Source: Phytopythium helicoides (taxonomy: Eukaryota > Oomycota > Peronosporomycetes > Pythiales > Pythiaceae). From it: a DNA stretch of 64,000 bases. The stretch is from assembly GCA_024867545.1 (NCBI GenBank), contig JANFNE010000035.1, positions 1-64,000 of the forward strand. The letters run 5' to 3'. The notes under the pieces were generated by a model. It was not told where the DNA came from. It saw only the letters and a program-made list of their open reading frames with translations, and did no database searches. The position numbers and the translations under genes were made by a program. Below are positions 52,354 to 64,000 of the stretch, piece after piece. Every line of letters starts with the position of its first letter. Positions within the stretch are counted from its first letter, which is position 1.

Positions 52354-53928
52354 ATGATCAGGCCTGCAAGACGCTCGCGATATTTGCCATTAATAACAGG
52401 CGGACTTGCTCTGCTCCTTGCCCTCTACTGCTTGGTGGTTGTTGGGCTCTGGAGGCTAAGCCAACAACTCCCATATAACTCCAGACCTGGATTTCTCCAC
52501 CACCAACGTGACCTATTGCCACGGCACCAAAACCAGCTCGCTTTCCCGAACGAAAGTGGTGAGGAGGACTGTGACTCCACGCTGGAATCGCCTCGATCGG
52601 TATGGAAAAAGGACGACTTTGATTGTCTCGGCTGGATCGAGACAGATGACGACGGTATCCCGACCGGAAACAAACGTGAGTGCTGGCAACGCATTCGAGC
52701 CGGCGATTCGGGATTCTGCGAGATTGGGAATCGCAGTTCTGGAGAGCGTTTCCATGTGATGCGAACCACGTCGCTCTCGCTGAAAGACGAAGCCCGCTTC
52801 ACATGCCAGCTCGCTCGTGCTTTCACAGATTTTCGGTACCGTGCCACAAGATACTGCCACGACCCACCCATGGAATTATGGGTAGGCTCCACGAGTAAAG
52901 CGAACGAAAACGGTATCGTTATTGCGGTGCACGAGAAGGTTTTACCAAGCGCATTCGCGGGTATTAGACGTCTGCGTGATATCAAGTGCTCTCTGCCAAT
53001 TGAGTTGTGGTTTCGCCACGAAGAGCTGTCTGTTGACAACCCAGTGCTCACGTTACTCCGCGAAGAGTATGGCCCCATTTCGCTTCGGCAAATCTATGAC
53101 GAGAGAATTCGCGGCTTTAACGTGAAGGTTCACGCGCTTTATTACTCTCAGTTTGCGAACGTACTGCTGCTGGATGCGGACAATTTCGCGATTCGCAATC
53201 CCACTTCATTATTCAAATCTCCTGCATTCCTCAAGTACGGCGCTGTATTTTGGCCCGACTTTTGGCATCCGGCCAACACGATCTTCAACCTGCATGCGCA
53301 AAGTCTAGCATGGGAGCTGTTGGGGGTCGATTACATTGACATGATGGAGCAGGAGAGTGGGCAGGTTTTGCTCAACCGTCTTTGGAGTCGTCCAATGCTG
53401 GAGCGGCTTCTTTTCTTCGCCACTGCACGTCCCAATCTTTTTGAGAAGCTGCAGCTTGTATGGGGCGACAAGGATTTGTTTCGTCTAGCATGGTTGCAGC
53501 TTGGTCGCCCATTTCACTTCAATGATATCAGAGTCCCAGGACTCCTCGGCGTGCTGAACAGAGAAAGAAAGCGATTCTGCGGACTCACAATGGTTCAGTA
53601 CTCACCAGATGACAGCTCGGCGATCATGTTTTTACATCGCAACACGGTCAAGCTCACAGGAATTCCAGAAAAAGATAGACTCGTGTGGCAAGCGTTGCAA
53701 GAGTTCCCTCTTGGTGCAGTTAGCTCCAAAACGATCCCTCAAATCCAGTCATTTAGCGGCGAGAAGTTGTTCAGCGAACCTTCCTGCTTCGGCGTCAAGC
53801 GTTATGTGAATCGCTCCGATGTGGTTGTCACAGAGGGTAATCACTGGATGGGAATCGAGATGACCTTGATACGGTATGCGCAGCAAGCCTACCGACTTCT
53901 CCATCAGGCAGATGCACATGGTAGCTGA
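52354..53928 (+). CDS. Type II membrane alpha-mannosyltransferase (GT71/MNN1-like)
   Basis: 524 residues from ATG 52354, chosen because it directly precedes a basic cap and one transmembrane helix (about residues 11-33); the frame is open further upstream but there overlaps the preceding gene. Golgi-type topology: short cytosolic tail, anchor, stem, then a catalytic domain with GIVIAVHEK, LPIELWFRHEEL and YYSQFANVLLLDADNF. The DAD motif (Asp274-Asp276) binds metal and the sugar nucleotide. FWPDFWHPANTIF and QVLLNR follow. This pattern fits the MNN1/alpha-1,3-mannosyltransferase group. It probably extends mannose chains on secreted glycoproteins. It lies 154 bp behind the dehydrogenase on the same strand and converges with APC5 (48 bp). 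Confidence 0.85.
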   Translation: MIRPARRSRYLPLITGGLALLLALYCLVVVGLWRLSQQLPYNSRPGFLHHQRDLLPRHQNQLAFPNESGEEDCDSTLESPRSVWKKDDFDCLGWIETDDDGIPTGNKRECWQRIRAGDSGFCEIGNRSSGERFHVMRTTSLSLKDEARFTCQLARAFTDFRYRATRYCHDPPMELWVGSTSKANENGIVIAVHEKVLPSAFAGIRRLRDIKCSLPIELWFRHEELSVDNPVLTLLREEYGPISLRQIYDERIRGFNVKVHALYYSQFANVLLLDADNFAIRNPTSLFKSPAFLKYGAVFWPDFWHPANTIFNLHAQSLAWELLGVDYIDMMEQESGQVLLNRLWSRPMLERLLFFATARPNLFEKLQLVWGDKDLFRLAWLQLGRPFHFNDIRVPGLLGVLNRERKRFCGLTMVQYSPDDSSAIMFLHRNTVKLTGIPEKDRLVWQALQEFPLGAVSSKTIPQIQSFSGEKLFSEPSCFGVKRYVNRSDVVVTEGNHWMGIEMTLIRYAQQAYRLLHQADAHGS

Positions 53929-53976
53929 ACAAAAACATTATAGGCAATAATTTGGTTGGGATGCCAATCTACAGTA

Positions 53977-56956
53977 TTACTCCTTCATCCGAGTAAGCAC
54001 CGCGTTTCGGAGCTCGTCAACTGATCCAAATTCGACTGATCGTTCTATTGCCTGGTACTTGGCGTCGTTCAGCTGTTTCTGGAGCGCTAAGAACTGTTTG
54101 GCTGCTGTCTCTCGCCGCTCTATCATTTGGGCTTCGTCAATGCCATCTGAACCAACTTGAAGAGCATGATCAGACACTAGTGCTGTGAGATAGCTAGTCT
54201 CCTTCAGTCGCTCTGCATCTTGCGAAAGCTTGAAGAGGTGCATGCTTTCATCCAGAAGTGACGCAATATTACTGGTGGAACTCCTTTCACCTGAAAGTGA
54301 AAACTCGCATTTTGCAAGCAAAAGGAGCGCTTCGGCTCGGAGATGCACAGTGCCGTGCTCAGAGATTAATGACATCTCATCGCGCACTAACGCCCGAGCA
54401 TCCCCGGCGCATCCCATTGACAAAAGAACTTCAGCCATCAGCAAGTGTGCTTCTGCCAGCAGGAGATCGTATCCATGCCGTTTGCAAATGTCGATACACT
54501 TTAATATTGGTGGAAGTGCAGTGCCAGTCGATGCGCTCGGGGCACACGCTTTCACTCGCACTTCTCCTGCAATCAGGAGTGCTTGAGCGAGAGCATAAGC
54601 GAGCTCTAAATGAGCGCACTTTTCTTCTATAGCTTCAAGAAGATCGATGCACTGGTCGTAGTCACCAATTTGAAGATTCAGTGTGGCACGTGCAAGCTGA
54701 GCTTCGATATGTGCTGGAAGATCCGACGTTGCTGGTGACAAATGCTCTAGCACATTCAAGTGGTAGGACGCCAGCGAATACTGTCCCTTTCGCATTGCCC
54801 ACAGGAAAAATAAATAATGCACAACGCGCTGGAGCGAAGGTTGACGAATCAGTAGCTCCGCTGAATCACCAACTCCCACTGCGTCCAAAATGTGTTCGAT
54901 AGCGCGGCTGTAGATGGGGGCATGAGTTTCACCGTCAACACGAATGAGACAGTGCAAGGCCATTCGACCAATCACTGCAGCAATCTCTGACAGACTGGCG
55001 ACATCCTTGTATGAAGTCACAAAAATCTGACTGAAGACCTGATCCAACGACATGTTTCCAAACAAACGCCACGCGACTGCACTTGAAAGATGAACTTGGC
55101 TTCTCATCTCCCACATTGTGTCTAGAACTGCATCTGACGATCGAATCCAAGCCATTCCACCTCTCGGAATCCCAGCACCTGAGTTTCCTCCACTTCCTGC
55201 TTGAGCAGCCTGCTGTTGAGCAAGTTGTAGCATTGCTGCGCCATTCCGACCTGCCGCGGTGGTTGCTCCACTTGTTCTCGACATTGCAGAGCTTTCAACC
55301 ATGCTTACCACTTCTGAGGCACTCCGGTCAAGCTGTTGCCAGATTTCTGCCGGACGAGGCCCAGGGGCTTGCGCCACCAATAAGTGAGGTAGCAATTGAC
55401 TACCAGTCGAAGTCGGAGAGGTCTGCTCAAAACTCGGCTCTTGCCCTCCCCTTGTTAGCTCTATGTCAACCTCAGCTATTGCAGACAAGACACTTAGTGT
55501 TGGGAGAACAAGCTCCTTTGCGCGATCAATACAGCTCTTCACGAGAGGAAGAACGTCTGCCTTGGGTTTGCCACGCTTTTGTGCGACTCGAATCATCCAT
55601 GACAGCGCAAACGCGACGCAAATGTGGTCGCCATGGTGCTGCGCTACTCGTATGGCCTCCACCAGACTTTCGTGAGCGGCATCATAGTGGCCGAACACAA
55701 TATGGAGCCCAGCAAGGTTCAATGCTGCGTACTGGATGCCCGATCCACGGTAATGGGGGCTTAGTGAACCAGTGGCTCCACTGAGCTGTGCTCTAGAGCG
55801 GGAGATATCGGCTGGGGTTGCATCGTGGTACTGGTGCAAAGCGTGCAGTGCGCCTTGGTAATCGCGCGTGTGCAGGTGGTACAAGTACTTGGCATAGAGC
55901 GCATTGTGGTTGCTAGCTCCTACGCTTGTAGCAATAGCTTGTGCAACCTGCACGCTGTACGGAAGCTCACTTGAAGGGTCTGTCGTCGCTACAGAGCCGC
56001 CAGGTCCCGCCGCCTTCCGGACCCACTGCATCGACTCATTTAGGATTACATCGAGTTGCTCACTTGAGAAAAGCGCTGCATCTTCCATCGCGACGCCAGA
56101 CACTACTACTTGCTCTGGTAGTTTTCGGACAGCAAGTGACATTGTTGGATCCGGTGACTGGAAAGAAATCAGCGGTGGCGACGACGCAGACACCGAAGAG
56201 ACTGGTGTGGTGTCTGCCATCAAAGACGACCCCTCTCGGATCGGCGAGAGCAGCAACTCACCGCTCGCTTCCTCATTCCACGTGAACTGGCTAGAGCCTC
56301 TGCGCTCGTGGCTGCTGTCCTCCCGAAACTGCTCAACATACCGCTGCACGTCGTCGTAGAGCGCCGACAACCCATCAAAAAGCAGTCGGTTGGTAGACAG
56401 CAGGAGCTTGCGCACGAACACTCCGAGCACGCTATTTCTCGCAAGCACAGTGCTAGTGGCGTCCTGCACACCACCTCCTTCGGCCGCCGCAACATCCAGC
56501 GGCGCGACACACTCGGCAATGCGATCGACGGCGCTGTCAACGGCCTCGGGCGAGTCGATGGCTGCCAGCGCGCCGACCAGCGCACCCGACAGCACATGGA
56601 ATGCGTCAGCGTCGTCCAGCGCTCGCTCCAGCCGGTTGATCAGCGCCACAAGGCTAGTCACAGGCACATCAAGGTCTGCGCCAGGCGTTAGCCGAGCTTC
56701 AATGACGATCCATATGATGGCGCGTACCGTCTCCGCCTTGCGGACGCTGAATCTCAGCCCCCAGGAAGCGCACGAGCGCCGCGAGCGCGGCGCTGGGCAC
56801 GCGCGGGGCCTGCACGTCCTCCGGCGCGCCCCTCGCCCTCGCTCGCCGCACATACTCGGCCACCAGCAGCGCGACGGACAGCGCGTAGGCCGACGGTCGC
56901 ATGTTGCCGTCGCGGTTGCCGCCAGGAAGGATACTGGCGAGTAGCGCGTCCGCCAT
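53977..56956 (-). CDS. APC5: Anaphase-promoting complex subunit 5
   Basis: Scaffold subunit of the APC/C ubiquitin ligase that drives mitotic exit. Exon 1 is 56956-56728 and exon 2 is 56675-53977. The 52-nt intron 56727-56676 has GTACGC, a GGCTAAC branch point and GCGCAG. The join is 2,928 nt and gives 975 residues. The uncorrected frame would extend to 57621, but that part lies antisense to SMG1 and is spurious. The APC5 signature is seen at ALYAKYLYHLHTRDYQGALHALHQY and then IQYAALNLAGLHIVFGHYDAAHESLVEAI, followed by TPR-like helical repeats to the C-terminus. Low-complexity Ser-rich linkers lie between. The start ATG at 56954-56956 follows twin CCAAT-like motifs in a region shared with SMG1. 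Confidence 0.88.
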
Positions 56957-57114
56957 TGGCCAAAACGCGCATTCCCTCCTATGATTGGCCAAAATCCGCT
57001 CCTCCGCCACCTTTCCTCGCACAACTGGAAGCGCGCGCTTCCCCCGCCTGTCGCCGATGCTCGAGTCGCCCTGAAGGCGCTCCGAGACCCTGACCGCCGC
57101 CCCCCTCCGCCCCC
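56957..57114. promoter_or_regulatory. Bidirectional promoter region APC5/SMG1
   Basis: 158 bp separate the two divergent start codons. ATTGGCCAAAA occurs twice, at 56955-56965 (touching the APC5 start) and 56984-56994, spaced 29 bp. Each contains the palindrome TTGGCCAA and an inverted CCAAT core. No TATA box is seen. Untranslated leaders must be very short or overlapping. Confidence 0.6.
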
Positions 57115-60100
57115 ATGCGCCAGTCGCAGCCCAAGGACGACTTCAACCCGCTGCCGGCGCTGCAGACGCTGCTGGCAGACGTGGCGCCCGCCCGCCAGCG
57201 CGCGCGCGCCGCGCAGCAGCTTGCCGACCACCTGCAGCTGCTGCCGACCGCCGCCGCGCTCTTCGCCACCTACGAGCCCTACCTGCCGCTGCTGGCCGAG
57301 CTCGCGGCGCAGGATACGGCCGCCAAGGGTGCCAGAGAGCTGAGAGCCGCCGTGCTCGCCATGCTCGCGGCGCTCGCGGGCCACAACGCGCGCCGATTCG
57401 CCGACTGGATCGCGCTGCGAGCGCAGCTGGCGCACGAGCGCTGGCTGGTTGATTGGAGCGCCCAACTGCTGCAGGAGGCCGAGCGGCGCCTGCCCAGGAC
57501 GGACGCGCAGCGCTGGAACGAGAAAACGGTTGAGTTTCTCGAGTTCGACGCTGCAGTCGCTCGCGTCCTGCAGATCTGGAGAACGCTGCTGGACCACGCA
57601 GCCGATGAAGACGTCATTCAATCTATCGTCAGCGCGCTTGGCGGATTACTGTCACCGGATGATCAAACGCTGGACCAGCGACGAGCTTTAGCGCTTAAAA
57701 AGCTGCAGCCACATTTTGTCGACGTCGCGGACGTCCTCATCGGCTGGGCAATCCACTCTCAACCGGGCTCTAATCTTCGGTAAAAAAAAAAATGCGAGAT
57801 AGTACGAATCGCCACTTTGACTGACCCGACGACATTCGCTACAGGGACGGAATTGTCAGCTTGCTCCAGGGAATGACGCAGCTGTGGGCGGACAACAGCG
57901 TCTTTAGCCTCCAATTGCTAGTATCATTTGCAGAGGTACGTCGTTGACGCTAATGGGGTTTGGCTTCTCTAGAATGGCCAATTGATGGCGGCGATTTTTT
58001 TTGATGCCATGTAGGAGATCACCGGGCTTTCGACTGCTGCAACTGGGGGCGACAATGATGCAGGTGCTCGATTGAGCATGCTGGTGGTATGCTTTTTAAT
58101 GGTTGCACACAGCGTTCCTGAACACGGTACGTGTGGAGCTATTAATTTTGATTCTCGCGTATATCACTATTGCTGATTGTACATAAAGCGCTTTCGCGAA
58201 TGCAGGATGGCCTGAGCCCTCTTGAGCGCGTACTTAGAGCTGCGGTGGCATCATGTGGCTGCTTTGAAGCTTCGTACGTGAATATTTAGTGGACACCCAC
58301 TTCCTTTACACGCAACTCATGCCATTGTATGCTCGTCCTGCAGAGATTTTTTTATTTTGAAGTGCGCAGAGTTTGTATCTTCTATCTCAGCATCAACTCC
58401 GACAGAGTTTGCCCCTCTGGCGCTCCGGGCTGCAAAATTGTTGGTTTGCCAAACTGCGATGCTGGAACTTCACCACGACACACCATTCGAAGCGATTGCG
58501 AAGTCATTGAATACTGCGTTTTGTATCATTCAAAAGAACGTTGACTTGATATCATCGTTCCAGGATTCAAGAGAAGAGGTAGTCTCTTTACTGGAGCTGA
58601 CAGTGAGCGTGAAAGCAAAAAAGGGAGGACCACGTCCCAAGGCACTGTCGGCATTAGTTTGTTTGTATCGTCTCCAAGCGAATCAGAGCCTGAAAGGGAT
58701 CACTCGTTGGCTTATCGTGCTGCTTCGAGTTGGTGGGATTTCGGCGATGAAGGTAAGCGTCTCGTTGCTCTTTTTGAATTGTCTTTGTCGTGTATTTACC
58801 TGCTTCTAAGCAGATCGTAGCAGCATATGCCATGAGCAAACCATATTCTGCAAAACTCAGAGAACCAAACCTTTCGTTCTCGGCGTTTTGTGCGACTACG
58901 TTCATCCTATCGATCAAGAACCTTCGTCGGCATGGATTGGATGCAGACGAATTTGAACAGACGAAAGAAGCTGGGATGATGATCGCGAACTCGCTTGACA
59001 CGGCGAAATATCAACAAGGCTCGTCCCACCGCGCAGATATAGGAGGGCGAATGCTAACTGCCCTGTTGAAGACTCGCGCCGATGACACGGCTTATTGGAA
59101 AGATCCTGAAGTCGTTAACATCATGCTGCAAGTGGTCACAGCTGCAGCAATACAGCTTGCGGAGAACTCGGAGAAGATGAACCAGTCTACTCTCAAGATC
59201 GTGCTGAATTTGATTCGAGAGGTCGTTCGTCGACAGGAAGTCCGAGTGGTGCTCAGTAATGATTCCAGAGCTAGCATCGTCTCGGGTGTCTCTCTCGCAA
59301 GCCAATGTCTCGGATCCGATAGTCAAGACCTTTGCTTGGCGATTCTGTCTAATGTTGCGGACGGCGTTTGTGACCCCACCGTGGTTGGTAAGCTAGCCGT
59401 GTCTTCCCTGGACGTTTTACTTGATTCGAGCAGTGCAATCCGTGAACGTGCTCTTTGGGACGTTCTTGGCAAAGTTGCAAGCGAAGCTGTGACGACATCA
59501 TTTTTACCTTCCACAGGAGCTGCTGCTGGTCTCAACCATATGACATTCACGGCAGTAGACTTTCAGGATGTCCTTGGTCTCTTAGCCAACCCTGAAAGTA
59601 CCGAAGAAGAGTGGGCTGCTTTTTGCTCTAGTTTGATCGATCAACAAGAGCTGGACAGTGATCAAGGCGTCGCTTCACGGACGAAAAGTACACCACAGGC
59701 ACTGCGCACTGTTGCGCGACAAGCTGCAGAGTGGTGTGTTCAGAATCGATTGAGAACGCATTTTGGTGGCCCTGCACAGACATTCACCAGTATCGAGCAA
59801 CTTCTCTTGATGTATACTGTCCCGAAGATTGATGACAAACGCTCGTCGCATCAAGGACTATCAGATAATGTGTATGTGAAAGCGTCCTCGCTCCTATTGT
59901 CGCCAAATTCGTGGTGGGGTGTTGGGAAATGGCTGACTCTGGAGTTTGTAAGCTCACTGGAACTCTTCATCGACCATACAACGGCAGCAAGTGAGCCAGA
60001 GCACGATCTCGAGAGCGAAGCTTACAAGACACGCATGTTCTTTCGTGCCAACCGGGCAGTTTGCGACGACTGGCTTAACAGAATCCGCCCTCTACTTGCT

Positions 60101-63100
60101 GAGATGTCCTCCATCTCGTCGTCCATGGAGCTAAGCCGACTTCACTATTATGCAATCGTGTCAGTTAGTTACAGCAAATTGAGACGGATTCTCCAAGCGG
60201 TGCTTAGTTCTCGTGAGCAAAAGGTCGCACTGAGCATCGATCTAGTATCGGCTGAACACGAACTTGATTCAGCTTTGTTCAGCCTGTGCCGGTGCTGCTG
60301 TGACCTCAAAGACGTCGATACAATTGTTGGCCTCCAGAAATGGGCCAGCCGACTGTCAATGGAACTCGAGAGGTACCAGCCTAGTTCGGCAGGTGAAAGC
60401 ACCAACGATACCAAAGCGCCGCATTTCGGGTGGTTATCTGCGATCCAGATGGAAGCATCAATGCAATACGAAGATGCTATTGAGGCCTACAAAGAGTTGC
60501 TTCGCCCAGTACTTCGCCTTCAGCATCCTGAGTCTCATTCGGAACGGGAAGAGCTTTTTGCCTTTTTCGAGTCGCCTCTCCAGAGCGTTCGTATGTCGAT
60601 AACAACACTACTTGGATGCGTTCGGCAGTGCTCACAGTGCTTTATCCGACTTCAGAAATGGCCGCAAGCGCGCTCATTTGTTGAAAGCTTTGTTCGAGCT
60701 GCAGCATTTGTTGAGCAAAGGCGAGATTTCCCCGGAGCCCAGAGTGTGATCGATTGCATTGAAGTGTGGAAGCAAGATTTAGAACTGATTCAAGTTTTTG
60801 AATTGAAGGAGGATCAAGACAGCTTGTCAAGCTCTGCGAATTGGCACTTCGGCATCTCGCCGCATCAATTAATAGCCTCTCACCGGTGGGGGTTGCTCAG
60901 TGATTCTGAACGGTTGGATGCTGCGGATTTCCTGACGACCAGAATAGCAAGTGGAAGCGATTTTGTAGTATCTCGGCTTCGTGAAATCGCACTTCAGCCA
61001 GGATTCAGCACCGGGCGTACTGTTGGAAAAAAGCTTGAGCAGCTCCTTCTCGATATAGCAAGGTTCTCGAGGCGGAAAAATGTTCAGGAAAGCAGCTATG
61101 ATTCTACGAAACGTCTCGGGCAAGTTTACCTTGGCGGAATGAGCACATTAGATCCGTCTCGCCATGACTCTGCGTCTTGGGCCGCACATATCCATCACAT
61201 TGATGATTTCAGCCTCGATGATGCAGAACGGTCACAGAATTGGAAAAACTTGGCTCGACTAGCACGGAAGCAGCGAAACTTTGAGCTTGCGAGCGGTCTG
61301 CTGAAGCGGGCAGAGAGTTTGGCGTCCTTGGCCACAATGCCAGGAGGAATATCATTGCAAATGAACTATGAGCGGGCTAGGTTGCTCGCTGCAATGGGTG
61401 CAGAAGCTGACGGCTTTCGAGCACTTTCTCGCGAATGCGGGCCTGCCCTTTTGGCACTGACTGCCGAAAACTCGCTGACCGTGAGAAGTGCATTGGTTCA
61501 AGCTTTGGGCCGCTTGGCTGCTTCCCTCAACAGCGCAGCCACACTTTCTTTTGAAGATTTGCCGTCCATTCTCAAACTCATTCAGCCCGTTTTAGACTTT
61601 CGGAGCAATGACGACTCTCTGCATGTGTCTGACGTAGAAACAGATTCCTCCATCGCAGCCGCTGAAAAGTGCCTTCGTGTCGCAACAACTATAATGCCGA
61701 AGTCGCCAGATGCATGGTTTCGTTACAGCAATTGGTGCTACGAGCTCGGCAAACGTGAGGTGGATCAAGTCATGGGCCACAACGGATACATCCACTTGTT
61801 GCCAGTCGAAGAGGTGGAGATTACGACAATTTTGAACGAATTGGGCGTCGTGGGTCCTAGTAGGGATGCAATAGCTCGTGAGTTCTGCCTCATTTTTGAA
61901 AACGGTGCTGTCGTGCCTCACGGGGAAAAGCTCCGCCGAATCTGTTCAGAACATGTCGGCAGTCTCGTAGACGAAAGTGCTATCAGCAAACTTGTGGCAC
62001 TGCAGGCAACTTGCCGAGCGCGAGTACTGCGCTACCATTTACTAGCAGCTAATAGCTATGGGGTGTACTTACAGGTTCAAGGAGACAACACCAAAGATGC
62101 GCGCGACGACGACGGCAAAAAGCAGAGAGTAATGCTGGTGACGTTACGTGTGCTTCATTTGTTGACAAAGTATGGATCCGAGAAAGATATTGTTGCGTCA
62201 GTCGAGCAAACATTTCAATCCGGTCCGGTTGCGCCATGGGCTCAAGTCGTACCTCAGCTGATCGCTCGGGCCGATCATCCGAACGTGACAGTGTCAACCC
62301 TGGTGTGCTTGATGCTCGAACGGCTTGCGCGTTCATACCCACACTTGCTCGTGTATCCAGCTGTGGTTGATTCGTCTGGGGTGTCGGGAACTGTGGTGGA
62401 CCCAGAGGCACCTTCAACACCTCGATTGAAGGGCGTAATAGACGCACTTCGAAATGTCTCGAGTAATTTGGTGGACGGCGTCAGTCTTCTGGTGTCAGAG
62501 CTCCGACGGGTCTCTATTTTATGGGACGAAGCGTGGATCGCCGTGCTTGTGAAGCTGTCTACTGATGTATCTCGACGAACTGCTACGCTTGAGAAGGAGT
62601 CTGCGCGTGTTGCAAGGAACACCTCATTGTCGTACGATGAGAAGCGTGAGCTCGCAGAACGAAAGTTTGTTGCCATCATGAAACCAGTGCTACTGTCTTT
62701 AGAGCGCGTGTGGGCCACTACTTGTGGTGCTGCTGGGCGACATGGACCGCTTACATCTCACGAGCAGCGCTTTTTGCGTGAGCATGGTGCTCTACTTGAG
62801 CGGGTTCTGGCAGATTTGCGGGAGTCTTGCACTCTCGGTAAGATGACAACCCCCGAAAGTTTCTCCCCACAGCGGGTCCAAGTCATCTGGGAGCCACTTG
62901 ATTCGATGTTGAAGTCCCTGCTAAGCTCTGCTGGTCGCCGCGACCGGTTGAGTTTGAACGAAATTTCGCCTGCTTTGCTATCAATTGCTGACTTGTTTGA
63001 GCGCATTAACATGCCCGGAATTGGGCGTTCGCCTGCGGGACCTTCAACAGATACAACTCGAATGGTACACATACAGAAGCTGTTGCCATCGGTGTCGGTG

Positions 63101-64000
63101 CTGAAAACGAAAACGAAACCCAAGCTACTTCAGTTCATCGGCTCAGATGGCAACAAACATCGCTACCTCTTGAAGGCAAAGGAAGATTTGCGTCTTGACG
63201 AGCGCATTATGCAGTTTTTGGTGGCTGTCAACTCACTTCTAAAGGCTGACAAAGCGGCGTCGGTGCGCGATCTTACGGCCAAGAATTATAGCGTCATCCC
63301 GATCTCAAATGACGCAGGCCTCATTCAAATGGTCCCGAATGTTCTCCCATTCTTCCAAATCTACACCAGTAACCAAGAGTTAAATGCAAGTGGAAGAAAT
63401 CCGCAAATGTCTCCTCAACCTGCGGGACGTGGGGTCGCAGCCACTACAGCTGCAAACGCACCCCAGCCGCCAACAGTTCAATTTTATGCAATGCTGAAGC
63501 AGCACGGTATCGTTGATGCTTCGCAACGTTCGAAATGGCCGATGCCTGTTCTCAGACAGATCTACGCAGACCTCGTCCGTCAGCTGCCGAGGAATATGCT
63601 GAAGCAAGAACTTTCGTTGCGGAGCCAAGATTTGCGTGAGGGCTGGACCAAAGGCCAGCGGCTCATTAAGTCTCTTGCGGTTATGTCTGTTCTTGGCTAC
63701 GTTGTTGGACTTGGAGATAGGCATCTTGACAACATCTTGCTGTGCGTCAATAGTGGGGATGTGGTGCACATTGACTACAATGTTTGTTTTGACAAGGGAC
63801 GAAGGCTGAAGGTACCGGAAGTTGTGCCTTTCCGATTGACTCCTATGCTACAAGATGCACTTGGCTTGACTGGAACCGAGGGGCCGTTTCGGATAGCTTT
63901 TGAGACCACACTACGGGTCGTTCGCGCCGAGAACTCGCGTGAAGCACTGCTAACGCTACTTGAAGCATTCGTTTACAGCCCTTTGACTGAGTGGATTACG
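57115..64000 (+). CDS. SMG1: SMG1-like PI3K-related protein kinase (3' end beyond window)
   Basis: Ser/Thr kinase of the PIKK family that phosphorylates UPF1 in nonsense-mediated mRNA decay. Six exons: 57115-57779, 57845-57935, 58015-58126, 58189-58273, 58344-58752 and 58814 to the window edge. The introns are 61-79 nt, all GT..AG, with phases 2, 0, 1, 2 and 0 that agree throughout. 2,183 residues are visible. The long N-terminal part is helical (HEAT-like). The last exon is open for 5,187 nt. The kinase domain contains LGYVVGLGDRHLDNILL (Asp2089) and VHIDYNVCFDKGRRL (Asp2108, in place of DFG). The following VPEVVPFRLTP is the SMG1 form of the PIKK activation segment, as is LLTLLEAFVYSPLTEW. 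The FATC domain lies outside. The start ATG is the first one in frame after the shared promoter. Confidence 0.92.

Noticed and set aside
56957..57621. Upstream extension of the APC5 frame to give a 1,214-residue protein
   Set aside because: This part is antisense to SMG1 exon 1, has no APC5 similarity, and a good intron (56727-56676) links the conserved part to a proper ATG at 56956.

Overview
The window starts at a chromosome end and reads inward. Bases 1-200 are tandem CCCTAAA (TTTAGGG) telomere repeat. Genes have short introns (52-79 nt) with GT..AG ends and CTAAC/CTGAC-like branch points. Gene content fits an oomycete (Phytophthora/Pythium type): a folate-biopterin transporter of the oomycete-expanded family, a KRE6/SKN1-type glucan-synthesis protein, a TKL kinase with ankyrin repeats, and DIRS-like and Mutator-like transposons. 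I cannot name the species.

Layout. 1-8.3 kb is a subtelomere: telomere, AT-rich gene-free DNA, a palindromic element next to an interstitial telomere tract, a SET-domain gene, and several frame-broken gene relics. 8.96-16.68 kb is one very long gene: 47 near-identical ankyrin repeats followed by a predicted pseudokinase and an active-looking kinase. 17.0-20.3 kb holds a FAM194/ERICH6-like gene, a thioredoxin-fold segment and a Gln-rich coiled-coil protein. 20.5-34.5 kb is a transposon pocket. In it a SKN1/KRE6 gene is split by a complete 5,951-bp DIRS-like retrotransposon, a complete 2,309-bp MULE with perfect 9-bp target duplications sits just downstream, and armadillo-repeat gene pieces lie on both sides.

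34.8-50.1 kb is mostly solute transport and phosphate scavenging: a folate-biopterin transporter, an NCS1 nucleobase permease (3 exons), and two paralogous sugar transporters bracketing a head-to-head pair of almost identical secreted purple acid phosphatases. 51.2-64.0 kb is housekeeping: a 3-hydroxyacyl-CoA dehydrogenase-like protein (4 exons), an alpha-mannosyltransferase (GT71-like), APC5, and the divergent gene for the NMD kinase SMG1, which runs off the right edge.

Most notable points. (1) The retrotransposon gag and pol lie in one frame separated by a single UGA, and no ATG lies between that UGA and the pol zinc knuckle, so stop-codon readthrough is a good hypothesis. (2) Excising the element restores the SKN1 frame exactly. 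(3) The ankyrin/pseudokinase/kinase protein has a 402-bp higher-order repeat. (4) Identity of the phosphatase twins ends at the start and stop codons, which suggests gene conversion. (5) APC5 and SMG1 share a 158-bp promoter region with twin TTGGCCAA palindromes. Intron coordinates were inferred by hand from frame continuity and splice signals.
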